From positions 416,500 through 480,499 of the forward strand of contig NZ_JAIEUI010000003.1 of the NCBI RefSeq assembly GCF_022234545.1: 64,000 nucleotides of DNA. Reading direction: 5' to 3'. Below the pieces are notes generated by a model. The model saw only the letters and a list, made by a program, of their open reading frames with translations, did no database searches and was not told where the DNA came from. This DNA comes from Paenibacillus piscarius. Its GTDB lineage: Bacteria > Bacillota > Bacilli > Paenibacillales > Paenibacillaceae. Numbering within the stretch: position 1 is the stretch's first letter; every line of letters begins with the position of its first letter. The position numbers were made by a program, and so were the translations under genes. Positions 33,616-41,975 of the stretch are shown piece after piece.

Positions 33616-34236
33616 ATGAGCGTATCCAGTATTGTAATGTCCTCCCATTGGGGCCGGGAAGTGAGGCATAAGCTGATTACCCAAGACTCCAAGGTGCTGG
33701 CTGTGGTATTCCCCGGGCAGAATTATTCAGCCGAGCGGCCGCTGCTGGAATATGCGGGCAAGCTGGCCCGTGAATACGGCTGTGACCTGCTTCAATTGGA
33801 GTACGGCTACCAGAGTGCGAGAGTCGCCTTCAAGCGCGAGGAGATCGATATTGTCGCTGAGGAATGTAAGATTGCGCTGGCATCGCTGCCCGAATATGAT
33901 CAGCTGCTGTTCATCAGCAAGAGCATGGGCACCATTATTGCCGGCAAGGTGGCTGCTGATCCGGAGATAGGGGAGAAGGTGTCTCATCTGTTCCTCACCC
34001 CGGTTCCCGAGAGCCTTCCGTTCATCCGGCAGAGCCGCGGCAGTGTCATCTACGGCGGAAGTGATCCGATGTTCACCGGACAGTATCCCGCAGAGCTTGG
34101 CACGATGAAGCAGATCAGAGTGTACAGGATTGACGATGCCAACCACGCCCTGGAGGTGGACAGTGTCAATGAGTCGCTGGCCGTGCTGCTGGTTATCATT
34201 AATTTCTATCATGAATTTTTCCGGGATTCACTATAA
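33616..34236 (+). CDS. Alpha/beta hydrolase
   Basis: A 206-residue small alpha/beta hydrolase: nucleophile elbow FISKSMGTIIAG (SxSxG type), an acidic residue in VIYGGSDPMFTG and a histidine in DDANHALEVDS complete a plausible triad; LAVVFPGQNYSAERPL supplies the oxyanion loop. There is no signal peptide. It starts a short same-strand run of unrelated small genes (monooxygenase, kinase, DUF1697). The substrate is unknown. Confidence 0.82.
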   Translation: MSVSSIVMSSHWGREVRHKLITQDSKVLAVVFPGQNYSAERPLLEYAGKLAREYGCDLLQLEYGYQSARVAFKREEIDIVAEECKIALASLPEYDQLLFISKSMGTIIAGKVAADPEIGEKVSHLFLTPVPESLPFIRQSRGSVIYGGSDPMFTGQYPAELGTMKQIRVYRIDDANHALEVDSVNESLAVLLVIINFYHEFFRDSL

Positions 34237-34250
34237 AAGGAGATGAGAGC

Positions 34251-34547
34251 ATGATTACAGAAGCGGCAATGCTGCAGGTGAAGCCGGGGCAGACCCATTA
34301 CTTCGAACAGAGCTTCAGGGAGGCCTCTCCGCTGATTGCTTCGATTGACGGTTATTTGGGCCATGAGCTTCAGCACTGTATGGAGGATAATCATAAGTAT
34401 CTGCTGATCGTCAGATGGCGCAGCCTGGAGGATCATACGGTGGGCTTCCGGGAATCCGCGCAGTATCAGGAATGGAAGGCACTGCTGCATCATTATTACA
34501 GCCCTTTTCCTACAGTAGAGCATTATACGAAGGTTAGTCTGGATTAG
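34251..34547 (+). CDS. Antibiotic biosynthesis monooxygenase family protein
   Basis: 98 residues with an ABM ferredoxin-like fold: AAMLQVKPGQTHYFEQSFRE, GYLGHELQHCMEDNHKYLLI and SAQYQEWKALLHHYYSPFPT. It resembles the YdhR/HmoB-like subgroup, some of which degrade haem or oxidise quinols; the histidine-rich end is notable. It starts 14 bp after the hydrolase gene behind GGAGATGAG, so the two are probably cotranscribed. Confidence 0.83.
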   Translation: MITEAAMLQVKPGQTHYFEQSFREASPLIASIDGYLGHELQHCMEDNHKYLLIVRWRSLEDHTVGFRESAQYQEWKALLHHYYSPFPTVEHYTKVSLD

Positions 34548-34559
34548 GGGAGAGGGCGT

Positions 34560-35384
34560 GTGGCTTCGATGCAGGGGAATATGCTTGGTGAGGGCAAAAC
34601 AGCGGAAGTTAGAGAGTATGGGGAAGGTAAAATCCTTAAGCTCTACCGGGACTGGGTGCCTGCTCAGCAGGTGGATTATGAATACCGGCTCAGTAAGCTG
34701 ATCTATGAACAAGGCGTGGCGACTCCGCAGCCGTATGAGCGGATTCAGGTGGAGGACAGACAAGGGATTGTGTACCGGCAGATTATGGGGCCGACACTGC
34801 TTAAGCTGATGGGCCGCAAGCCCTGGCGGATCTTCAGCTGCTTCAGGCAGATGGCTGAGCTTCACTATAGCCTCCACCAGTTGGAGGGCGTAGGGGAGGC
34901 TGGAGGGCAGAAGAGGCTGCTGGAGAGGCATATTTCCGCTGCCCCTATCCTGAATGAGGATGAGAAGTCGCAGATTCTGGATCAGCTGGCCCTCCTCCCC
35001 GAAGGGAATAAGCTGTGCCATGGTGACTTTCACCCGGACAACATCCTGATGGACGATAAGCTGTGGGTCATTGACTGGATGACCGGTGTCAGCGGCAATC
35101 CGGCGGCGGATGTGGCGCGGTCTTATATTATGTTCAGTATCGGAGCTTTACCAGAAGGTCCCTCTTCGTTCACGAAGCACTTCATCACCTTTGCCAGACA
35201 ACGTATGACTGCACAATATCTTCGGAGATATCTTAGATTGTCCGGCCTGTCCCGGGCAGAGATTGAGCCATGGATCCTTCCGGTGGCGGCTGCGCGGCTG
35301 GTGGAAGGACTGTCCTTCCCCGAGAAGGAGCTGCTGGTCAGTGAAATCCGCAGACGGCTGGCGGCATTGTCTGCTGCACAGTAA
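34560..35384 (+). CDS. Aminoglycoside phosphotransferase-family protein
   Basis: A 274-residue kinase of the APH family with a complete catalytic loop LCHGDFHPDNILMDD and metal-binding WVIDWMTG. The N-terminus (LGEGKTAEVREYGEGKILKL) is the glycine-rich nucleotide loop. GTG 34560 or ATG 34569 may start it. It follows the monooxygenase by 12 bp. The usual call would be resistance or small-molecule phosphorylation; chromosomal Bacillales copies mostly have unknown substrates. Confidence 0.85.
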   Translation: MASMQGNMLGEGKTAEVREYGEGKILKLYRDWVPAQQVDYEYRLSKLIYEQGVATPQPYERIQVEDRQGIVYRQIMGPTLLKLMGRKPWRIFSCFRQMAELHYSLHQLEGVGEAGGQKRLLERHISAAPILNEDEKSQILDQLALLPEGNKLCHGDFHPDNILMDDKLWVIDWMTGVSGNPAADVARSYIMFSIGALPEGPSSFTKHFITFARQRMTAQYLRRYLRLSGLSRAEIEPWILPVAAARLVEGLSFPEKELLVSEIRRRLAALSAAQ

Positions 35385-35408
35385 TTTTGCAGAGAAAGCA
35401 GGGCACTT

Positions 35409-35954
35409 ATGAATACATACATTGCATGGCTGCGCGGCATTAATGTCGGCGGCAACAAAGTGATCAGAATGCAGGAGCTGAAGTCAACCCTCGGGACGCT
35501 TCCATTCAGGAATGTACGCACCTACATCCAGAGCGGCAATGTTGTGTTTGAGAGTGAGGCATTAACCGGCGACGGGCTGGCGGAAAGGATCAGCGGGAAG
35601 ATCCAGGAGACCTTCGGCTTTGAGGTGCCGGTGATGATCCGTTCCCTGAAGGAGCTGGAGGCGGTGATTGCGGGCAATCCGTTTCCGCTGAGTGAGCCTG
35701 AAGACTTCAAGCGGCTCTATGTCTCGTTCCTGGCAGCGGAGCCTGCGGGTGAGGCGCTGGAGAAGCTTCGTCCCTATGAGAATGGTGCGGATCAGGTGCG
35801 GGTCACCGGCCGCGAGATGTATACCCTATATGAAACCAGTATAAGCAACTCTCCGCTGTTCAAGGTGCCGTTCGACAAGCTGCTGGGAACGGCGCTCACC
35901 GTCCGCAACTGGAATACACTGGGCAAGGTCGCGGCGCTGGCCCGCAAGTCTTAG
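35409..35954 (+). CDS. DUF1697 protein
   Basis: A 181-residue soluble protein. YIAWLRGINVGGNKVIRMQE and RNVRTYIQSGNVVFES are the defining conserved segments of DUF1697, and KVPFDKLLGTALTVRNWNTL closes the domain. The family is widespread, with solved structures but no established activity. It ends the run of small genes that starts at 33616; a GC-rich imperfect hairpin follows at about 35988-36055, of uncertain importance. Confidence 0.9.
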   Translation: MNTYIAWLRGINVGGNKVIRMQELKSTLGTLPFRNVRTYIQSGNVVFESEALTGDGLAERISGKIQETFGFEVPVMIRSLKELEAVIAGNPFPLSEPEDFKRLYVSFLAAEPAGEALEKLRPYENGADQVRVTGREMYTLYETSISNSPLFKVPFDKLLGTALTVRNWNTLGKVAALARKS

Positions 35955-36177
35955 CTGAACCTTAATACATGAACTGTGAATGGGGAATCACCCCCGTCTT
36001 TCGTCCGGATGAAACGCCGCTGCTGCGGTCCGGGCCATGAGGCGGGGGTCTTTCGTATGCTCTTGGATGCTCCTGTGCAGGGTGCAGCATTCAGCAAACA
36101 TTCAGCGGGCTTTCATTATGAGTTAAGCTGCCGATGCCATAATAGGCCTAAGAAATGAACGAATCGGAGTGAAACCT

Positions 36178-38412
36178 ATGATGAAATGGCTGAGAAAAAC
36201 AAGCGCCGACCCGGTGCTGCTGCTGACTCTGCTGCTGGCAGCCGTGCTGTACGGGTACGGAATCTGGAATGATACCTATGCCAATACGTACTATACAACC
36301 GCAGTAGGAAGTATGCTGCAGAGCTTCCACAATTTCTTCTTCGCCTCACTGGATTCTGCCGGGTCGGTAACCGTCGATAAGCCGCCGGTCGTTCTGTGGC
36401 TGCAGACGCTTAGCGCGCTGGTCTTCGGGCTGCACGGCTGGAGCGTCATTCTGCCGCAGGTGCTGGCCGGTATCGGCTCCGTTGTGCTGGTCTATTCGCT
36501 GGTCAAGCCCTCATTCGGCCGGTCCGCCGCCCGGCTGGCTGCGCTGGCGATGGCGTCTGCGCCGGCAGCCGCGGCGGTCAGCCGCACGAATAATATCGAT
36601 ACCGTGCTGGTATTCACCCTGCTGCTGGCCGCCTGGTTTCTCTTCAGGGGTACCCGCAACGGACGGACAGGCAGCCTGCTTGCTGCTTTCGGTCTGATCG
36701 GGATTGCCTTCAATGAGAAAATGCTGCAGGCCTACATGGTCCTTCCCGCCTTCTATCTCTTCTACCTCCTGGCTGCCAAAGGGAAATGGAAGAAGAAGAG
36801 CGGGGTGCTTGCCGCCTGCACGGCCGTACTGCTGGTCGTGTCTCTATCCTGGGCAGTAATTGTGGATTCCATTCCTGCTGATAAGCGCCCTTACATTGGC
36901 AGCAGCGGCACCAACTCGGTGCTTAACCTGGCCTTTGGCTATAACGGCGTGTCCAGGTTGACCGGTGACCGCAGTACTGGCGGAAGCGGTGGGGGCGGCT
37001 TTGGCGGCTTCGGCGGCGGGGAGATGCCCGGGATGAACGGGGAAATGCCGGACTTTAACGGTGAATTCCCGCCCATGGATGGAACTGACGGGCAAGGTGG
37101 CGCAGACAGGCAAGGGATGATGAACGGACGTGATTCCGCCGCCGGGGATAATCAGAGCCGTGACAGCGGCGGGACTGCTTCAGGCCAGGACGGACGCAGT
37201 GGCGGAATGGTGCCGGGCGGTCAGGACGGCGGACGGCGCGCAGAAGCAGAGAACGGCGGATTCGGCGGGTTCGGCAGCCCGGGCGGGCGCGGTGGGATGG
37301 CCGGCGGTGGCGGCATGTTCAACACAGGCACCCCCGGCCCGCTGCGGCTGTTCCAGCAGGAGCTGTCCGGACAGGCGAGCTGGCTGCTGCCGTTCGTACT
37401 GCTTGGGAGCATCGGGATCTTAGCCAGCCTGCGCCGCAGGAACTTTACCGCGCAGCATAAGGAGACTCTGTTCTGGCTGGCCTGGCTGGTGCCTGTCATG
37501 GGATTCTTCAGTATCGCCGGATTCTTCCACCAATACTATCTGATTATGATGGCTCCGCCGGTGGCTGCGCTGGCCGGTGCAGGCTGGTCGCAGCTCTGGA
37601 GCAGCTACAAGGAACGCCGGGGCTGGCAATCCTGGCTGCTGCCGGCGGCAGTACTTGGCACAACGCTGCTCGAAGTGTACATTATCCGTCCGTATGACAA
37701 TACCATCGGCAGCGGCTGGTCCTTAGGGGTACTCGCAGCAGGTATTGTAATGACGGCGGTGCTGGTCATTCTGCGGCTGCTGAAGGCTGTACGGGGTAAG
37801 CATTCCTGGTTGCATGCCGCAGCGGTAACCGGATTCCTGGTGCTGCTGATTGGCCCGCTCTACTGGGCCTTTACACCGATTACCTACGGTAATAACAGCA
37901 TGACTCCCGCAGCAGGCCCGGACAGCGGCAGATCCTTCGGCATGGGGAATATGCCGGGATTGGGCAATATAGGAGATATAGCAAATATAGGCGGCATGAA
38001 CACCAGGAGTGGCATGGGCGGCATGGGCGGAAGGAATGGCGCAGCCGGCATCAACACGTCACTGCTGGCCTATCTTAAGTCGCATAACACGGGAGAGCAA
38101 TATCTGTTCGCGGCGATGGATTACGGAACAGCCGCGCCCTATATTGTCGACGAAGGCGAACAGGTTGTCATCCTTAACGGCTTCAATGCCTCGGATACGC
38201 CGTATACTACAGACTCGCTGAAGGCGCTGGTGCAGAGCGGGAAAGTGAAGTACTTCCTGGTTACAAGCGGAGGTATGGGCGGCGGGCGCGGCGGCAATTC
38301 GGACATCGCGGTGTGGATCACTGCGAATGGCACGGAGGTTCCGGCGGCAGACTGGCAGGGGACGCAGAACAGCGGCAATGCCGGAACCTTGTACGAGATC
38401 ACCCTGAACTAA
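36178..38412 (+). CDS. GT39-family membrane glycosyltransferase (YkcB-like) with Gly-rich inserts
   Basis: A 744-residue PMT/ArnT-like glycosyltransferase. The N-terminal half has several helices and the catalytic-loop motif AGSVTVDKPPVVLWLQTLSA (acidic Asp before KPP). Relatives move sugars from polyprenyl phosphate to wall polymers or lipids outside the membrane. Two low-complexity insertions stand out: about residues 264-385 (Gly, Met, Asp, Asn-rich, with GGSGGGGFGGFGGGEMPGMN) and about 585-625 (GGMNTRSGMGGMGG). A soluble C-terminal domain follows. ATG 36178 lies 8 bp after GGAG. The GT2 gene downstream probably makes its lipid-linked donor. Confidence 0.88.
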   Translation: MMKWLRKTSADPVLLLTLLLAAVLYGYGIWNDTYANTYYTTAVGSMLQSFHNFFFASLDSAGSVTVDKPPVVLWLQTLSALVFGLHGWSVILPQVLAGIGSVVLVYSLVKPSFGRSAARLAALAMASAPAAAAVSRTNNIDTVLVFTLLLAAWFLFRGTRNGRTGSLLAAFGLIGIAFNEKMLQAYMVLPAFYLFYLLAAKGKWKKKSGVLAACTAVLLVVSLSWAVIVDSIPADKRPYIGSSGTNSVLNLAFGYNGVSRLTGDRSTGGSGGGGFGGFGGGEMPGMNGEMPDFNGEFPPMDGTDGQGGADRQGMMNGRDSAAGDNQSRDSGGTASGQDGRSGGMVPGGQDGGRRAEAENGGFGGFGSPGGRGGMAGGGGMFNTGTPGPLRLFQQELSGQASWLLPFVLLGSIGILASLRRRNFTAQHKETLFWLAWLVPVMGFFSIAGFFHQYYLIMMAPPVAALAGAGWSQLWSSYKERRGWQSWLLPAAVLGTTLLEVYIIRPYDNTIGSGWSLGVLAAGIVMTAVLVILRLLKAVRGKHSWLHAAAVTGFLVLLIGPLYWAFTPITYGNNSMTPAAGPDSGRSFGMGNMPGLGNIGDIANIGGMNTRSGMGGMGGRNGAAGINTSLLAYLKSHNTGEQYLFAAMDYGTAAPYIVDEGEQVVILNGFNASDTPYTTDSLKALVQSGKVKYFLVTSGGMGGGRGGNSDIAVWITANGTEVPAADWQGTQNSGNAGTLYEITLN

Positions 38413-38432
38413 CCTGCGGGAGCAGGAGATCA

Positions 38433-38470
38433 GGAAGCGCGAATACCCGGACGTGTGCCGGCGCGCTTCC
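38433..38470 (+). terminator. Hairpin between the GT39 and GT2 genes
   Basis: A perfect 9-bp stem GGAAGCGCG/CGCGCTTCC with a 20-base loop holding a CCGG pair, followed by TTACTACTTTT. It could be a partial terminator that lowers downstream expression or an mRNA processing/stability element. Confidence 0.5.
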
Positions 38471-38496
38471 TTACTACTTTTGAGGAGGAGCTGCCC

Positions 38497-39480
38497 ATGA
38501 GTATTCAAGTGCGCTATTCCATCATTATACCGATGTTCAATGAAGAGGCTGTTATTCAGGAGACGTACCGGCGCATCAAAAAGGTGATGGGGTTAACTGG
38601 CGAGCCCTACGAGCTGATCTTCGTCAATGACGGCAGCACGGACAGCTGCGCACAGATGATCGAGGAGTACAGCTATTGGGATGAAAGTGTGAAGCTGATC
38701 GATCTGTCCCGCAATTTCGGGCATCAGATCGCCATTACCGCAGGTATGGATTATGCGCTGGGCGATGCGGTTGTTATTATTGATGCGGATCTCCAGGACC
38801 CGCCCGAGCTGATTCCGCAGATGATTGCGGAGTGGAAGCGTGGATATCACGTTGTCTATGCCAAGCGGATCAAACGAAACGGCGAGTCTCTGTTCAAAAA
38901 ATGGACGGCCAGCTTATTCTACCGGGTGCTGCGTTATTCGACTGATATCTCGATTCCGGTGGATACCGGCGATTTCCGCCTGATGGACCGCAGGGTCTGC
39001 GAGGAGCTCAAGCGTCTGCCGGAGAAGAACCGCTTCGTGCGCGGTCTGGTCAGCTGGGTCGGATTCCGCCAGAAGGCACTCGAATACGAGCGGGAGGAGC
39101 GGCTGGCCGGCGAGACCAAATATCCGTTAGGGCGGATGCTGAAGCTGTCGGTGGACGGGATTACCTCCTTCTCTTACAAGCCGCTGAAGCTGGCTGGCGT
39201 TCTTGGAGCGCTTCTGTCCGCATCCGGGTTCCTGTACCTGCTGTACGTGCTGTACCTGGCGCTTTTTACGGATGCAGCTGTGAAGGGGTGGGCATCCATG
39301 ATCGGGATCACCCTGACCTTCAACGGTTTCGTGCTGCTCATGCTGGGTATTCTGGGTGAATATGTCGGACGGATCTACGATGAATCCAAGGGCCGCCCCC
39401 TCTATATCGTTCAGGAATTTCACAGCGGCAGGCCGCAGCAGAGCGCACCGGAGCAGAGAGTCTCCAGGCTCAACCCATAA
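38497..39480 (+). CDS. GT2 glycosyltransferase (polyprenyl-phosphate sugar transferase type)
   Basis: A 327-residue protein: a GT2 catalytic domain with YSIIIPMFNEEAVIQETYRR, FVNDGSTDSC and VVIIDADLQDPPELIPQMI (DxD-type metal site) and DTGDFRLMDRRV, then two C-terminal membrane helices. This is the DPM1/GtrB/YkcC type, which charges undecaprenyl phosphate with a sugar on the cytoplasmic side. The GT39 protein encoded upstream would then use the flipped lipid-linked sugar outside. ATG 38497 follows GAGGAGGAG. The sugar is unknown. Confidence 0.92.
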   Translation: MSIQVRYSIIIPMFNEEAVIQETYRRIKKVMGLTGEPYELIFVNDGSTDSCAQMIEEYSYWDESVKLIDLSRNFGHQIAITAGMDYALGDAVVIIDADLQDPPELIPQMIAEWKRGYHVVYAKRIKRNGESLFKKWTASLFYRVLRYSTDISIPVDTGDFRLMDRRVCEELKRLPEKNRFVRGLVSWVGFRQKALEYEREERLAGETKYPLGRMLKLSVDGITSFSYKPLKLAGVLGALLSASGFLYLLYVLYLALFTDAAVKGWASMIGITLTFNGFVLLMLGILGEYVGRIYDESKGRPLYIVQEFHSGRPQQSAPEQRVSRLNP

Positions 39481-39708
39481 CTTGGCAGGATTTATTCCAC
39501 GTATTGGTTCTGTTGTATTTAATGCAGCAGAATGCTTCTCAAATTCACCAGAATGAGAATCGGCTGCATTTTATACATGTATCAAATACAATAGATCGCC
39601 CTTTACGGCGAATTAAAGTGAAATCTGTTGCAGAAAATGCAATTGGAGTTAGAACACGCACTACGGTCACAGCATTAACTCCAATAGAAAAGCATGTCTT
39701 ACTCATGT
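39481..39708. other. AT-rich noncoding stretch with GCAGAAATGCA-like repeats
   Basis: Clearly more AT-rich than its surroundings. Short related pieces recur: AATGCAGCAGAATGC, GGCTGCATTTTATAC and TGTTGCAGAAAATGCAATTG, some in inverted orientation. Several short frames are open but none has a ribosome site. It resembles the AT-rich intergenic repeat units of Paenibacillus, or an eroded insertion. Confidence 0.45.
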
Positions 39709-39754
39709 AAAAAGGCTGTCCCAAATAGTCATGTAATGACCATTGGGACAGCCT
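39709..39754 (-). terminator. Strong terminator of the short flavoprotein gene
   Basis: A perfect 12-bp stem AGGCTGTCCCAA/TTGGGACAGCCT with an inner GTCAT/ATGAC stem. On the minus strand a T-run follows; on the plus strand none. Confidence 0.87.
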
Positions 39755-39776
39755 CTTGATGAGCGGCCGCTGCAGC

Positions 39777-40343
39777 TTAAGCCTTCAGCAAATCATGATC
39801 GACATAACGCGCACCGTTCAGCTCGCTGATAATGTTCACAGCCACCTTCGCGCCGTCTCCGGCGGTGATGATGGCGTGGACGCTCATGCCGGCCACGGTT
39901 CCGGCGGCCCAGATGCCGTCGATGTTCGTTCTGCCCTCCGGTGTCACAGCGATCACCGTCTTGATTCTCGGCTCGGTGCCGTCCTTGGTCGTCACGCCGG
40001 CAGAGGCGGCCAGATCAGTCAGAACTCCTGTCGCCAGCACGACATGCTTCGCTTCATAGGAAGCGCCGCTCTCCGTCCCGATCACGAAGCCTTCGCCGCG
40101 GGCCTCCAGGGAGACGGCTTGTCCGGCTACCAGCTCTGCCCCGAATTTCACGGCCTGCTTATGTCCGGTCTCCACCAGCTCCGGCCCGCCGATTTCAGGA
40201 ATCCCGTAATAGTTCTCGTACCAGCCTCTGCGGGTCATGCCTTTGTCGTTGTCGATCAGCAGTGTGGATTTGCCTGCTTTGGCAGCGAACAGGGCGGCGC
40301 TTGCACCGGCAGGACCGGCACCAATAATGGCGATTTCGTACAT
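39777..40343 (-). CDS. Short thioredoxin-reductase-like FAD protein
   Basis: 188 residues. IAIIGAGPAGASAALFAAKA is the FAD-binding GxGxxG, VVLATGV the central ATG motif, and DGIWAAGTVAGMSVHAIITA the C-terminal FAD motif. These are the FAD half-domains of thioredoxin reductase. The NADPH-binding domain and redox CxxC that normally sit in between are missing. AGGAGG lies 7 bp before ATG 40343. Such short flavoproteins recur in Bacillota, so this is probably a real compact family and not a broken gene. Function unknown. Confidence 0.82.
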   Translation of the reverse strand: MYEIAIIGAGPAGASAALFAAKAGKSTLLIDNDKGMTRRGWYENYYGIPEIGGPELVETGHKQAVKFGAELVAGQAVSLEARGEGFVIGTESGASYEAKHVVLATGVLTDLAASAGVTTKDGTEPRIKTVIAVTPEGRTNIDGIWAAGTVAGMSVHAIITAGDGAKVAVNIISELNGARYVDHDLLKA

Positions 40344-40362
40344 GAGATGATAACCTCCTAAA

Positions 40363-40468
40363 AGTTTTGATAGCATAGCCCTCATTGAATCACTTCGCAA
40401 AACTCGCTTCGGAAGCATACGCTTAGTTTTGATAGCATAGCCCTCATTGAATCACTTCGCAAAACTCG
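40363..40468. repeat. Perfect 44-bp direct repeat
   Basis: Copies at 40363-40406 and 40425-40468 are identical over 44 bp, beginning AGTTTTGATAGCATAGCC and ending CTTCGCAAAACTCG, 62 bp apart. Between and within them AAAACT and AGTTTT stretches can pair. The unit lies just upstream of the flavoprotein start and downstream of the two-component operon (both minus strand). Identity points to recent duplication, gene conversion or selection. Confidence 0.85.
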
Positions 40469-40493
40469 TTTCGCTCTGCTCTCTATTATATCG

Positions 40494-41975
40494 CTAACTG
40501 CCGCCTCTTAGCGAATCCGGCAGACGTGGAAGAGTCAGTGTGAAGACGGAGCCTTCACCAAGGGTGCTGGATACAGTGACCGCTCCACCGTGCGCCTGGG
40601 CAATAGACTTGGCGATGGACAACCCGAGTCCCGAGCCGCCGTATTTGCGGGTGCGGGAAGCATCGCTGCGGTAGAACCGCTCGAAGATATGAGGCAGATG
40701 CCCGGCAGCGATGCCGGGGCCGTTATCCTTCACGGCCAGCTCTGCCGTCTCACCCCGGGCATGAAGCGATATCTGAATGATACCGGTGCCGGCATCGGTA
40801 TGCTGCACGGCATTGTGGAACAGGTTCAGCAGCACCTGTCTGATCCGGTCCGGGTCAGCATGGCACCGTATGCCGGAGGAGATGTCGGTAAGCACTGTGC
40901 GGCTTCCGGCCAGCACCTGCAGCTGAGGCTGCATGTCACGGATGAGCCCGTCCAGCAGCAGCTCCCGGGTCTGCATCTGCGGGGCGCTGTCCATGCGGGC
41001 GAGCAGCAGCAGATCCTCTACCAGCTGGTTGATCCGTTTGGCTTCGCCGTGCATCGATTGCAATGCGCTGTAGAGCTGCTCCCGGTTATCCGCCGCCCCG
41101 CGCAGCAGCACCTCCAGGAAGCCGTAGATCGAAGTCAGCGGCGTCCGAAGCTCGTGGGAGGCATCTGCCGCGAACCGGCGCATCTGTTCCTTGGCCTCGC
41201 GCTCCGCCTCGAAGGAATGCTCCAGCCGCTCCAGCATCCCGTTGAAGGAGCGGGCGAGCCGGTCGATCTCCAACTGGCCCTGCCCGTCCGGGAAGCGGAC
41301 ATTCAGGTTGCCGGCGTCAATGACCTGGGCGGTCTTGCCCATATTGGACAGGGGAATCAGTGTCCTGCGCAGCGCCGGCAGATAGAGGAACAATCCGGCC
41401 AGCAGGGCGGCGGCCGACAAGCCGCCGAAGACCAGCAGCTGCCGCAGGATGATCTCCCGCAGCGGTCCGGTCTCCGTGCTCATCTGCAGCAGCATCCGGG
41501 TGTCACCGGGCCGCCCGTAATTCATGAAGACGACAATATGCTCGCTGCCGTCCCCTGCGGGCATCAGCTGGTAGGTACCGGACAGCTTGCGCGGAGGCAG
41601 CATCAGCAGGCGTTTATATTCGCTGTCGCTCATTCTGGGTGCAGCAGCCGTGGACAGCGTCTCCTCCTGCAGATCCCTGAAGCTGCCGGCCGGGCTGTAG
41701 ATAGCAATGGTGGTGCGGGCATCCAGCAGCAGCGGCCAGCGGTCACCGCCCTGGTGTCTGCCTCCGCCGGGCCATCCGGGATTGTTCAGCAGGAATTCAA
41801 TCGGCAGGGAGCGCAGCTGTGCCTCCATTACCTCTGCCCGGTTGCTGTAGATTACATTCCGCATCAGTACATACTGGAGGATGCCGATCAGAATAAGTAA
41901 TCCGGAGAGAATAAGCAGCGATGCGGCGAGCAGCTGCCTGCGCAGCGAGCGCAGGAACCGGAAGCGGTCGGTCAT
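40494..41975 (-). CDS. Sensor histidine kinase
   Basis: A 493-residue transmembrane kinase: helix 1 (about 14-34), a roughly 150-residue extracytoplasmic region, helix 2 (about 188-208), HAMP, and a HisKA domain with phosphorylatable His in FAADASHELRTPLTSIYG. The ATPase core has LFHNAVQHTD (N box), VKDNGPGIAAGHLPHIFERF (G1/F boxes) and GSGLGLSIAKSIAQ (G2). It is of the BaeS/ArlS-like type. Its start overlaps the response regulator stop by 4 bp. The signal is unknown. Confidence 0.94.
   Translation of the reverse strand: MTDRFRFLRSLRRQLLAASLLILSGLLILIGILQYVLMRNVIYSNRAEVMEAQLRSLPIEFLLNNPGWPGGGRHQGGDRWPLLLDARTTIAIYSPAGSFRDLQEETLSTAAAPRMSDSEYKRLLMLPPRKLSGTYQLMPAGDGSEHIVVFMNYGRPGDTRMLLQMSTETGPLREIILRQLLVFGGLSAAALLAGLFLYLPALRRTLIPLSNMGKTAQVIDAGNLNVRFPDGQGQLEIDRLARSFNGMLERLEHSFEAEREAKEQMRRFAADASHELRTPLTSIYGFLEVLLRGAADNREQLYSALQSMHGEAKRINQLVEDLLLLARMDSAPQMQTRELLLDGLIRDMQPQLQVLAGSRTVLTDISSGIRCHADPDRIRQVLLNLFHNAVQHTDAGTGIIQISLHARGETAELAVKDNGPGIAAGHLPHIFERFYRSDASRTRKYGGSGLGLSIAKSIAQAHGGAVTVSSTLGEGSVFTLTLPRLPDSLRGGS

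Noticed and set aside
39504..39710. 68-codon ORF in the AT-rich gap
   Set aside because: No ribosome site and no recognisable protein; short repeated DNA motifs explain the sequence better.
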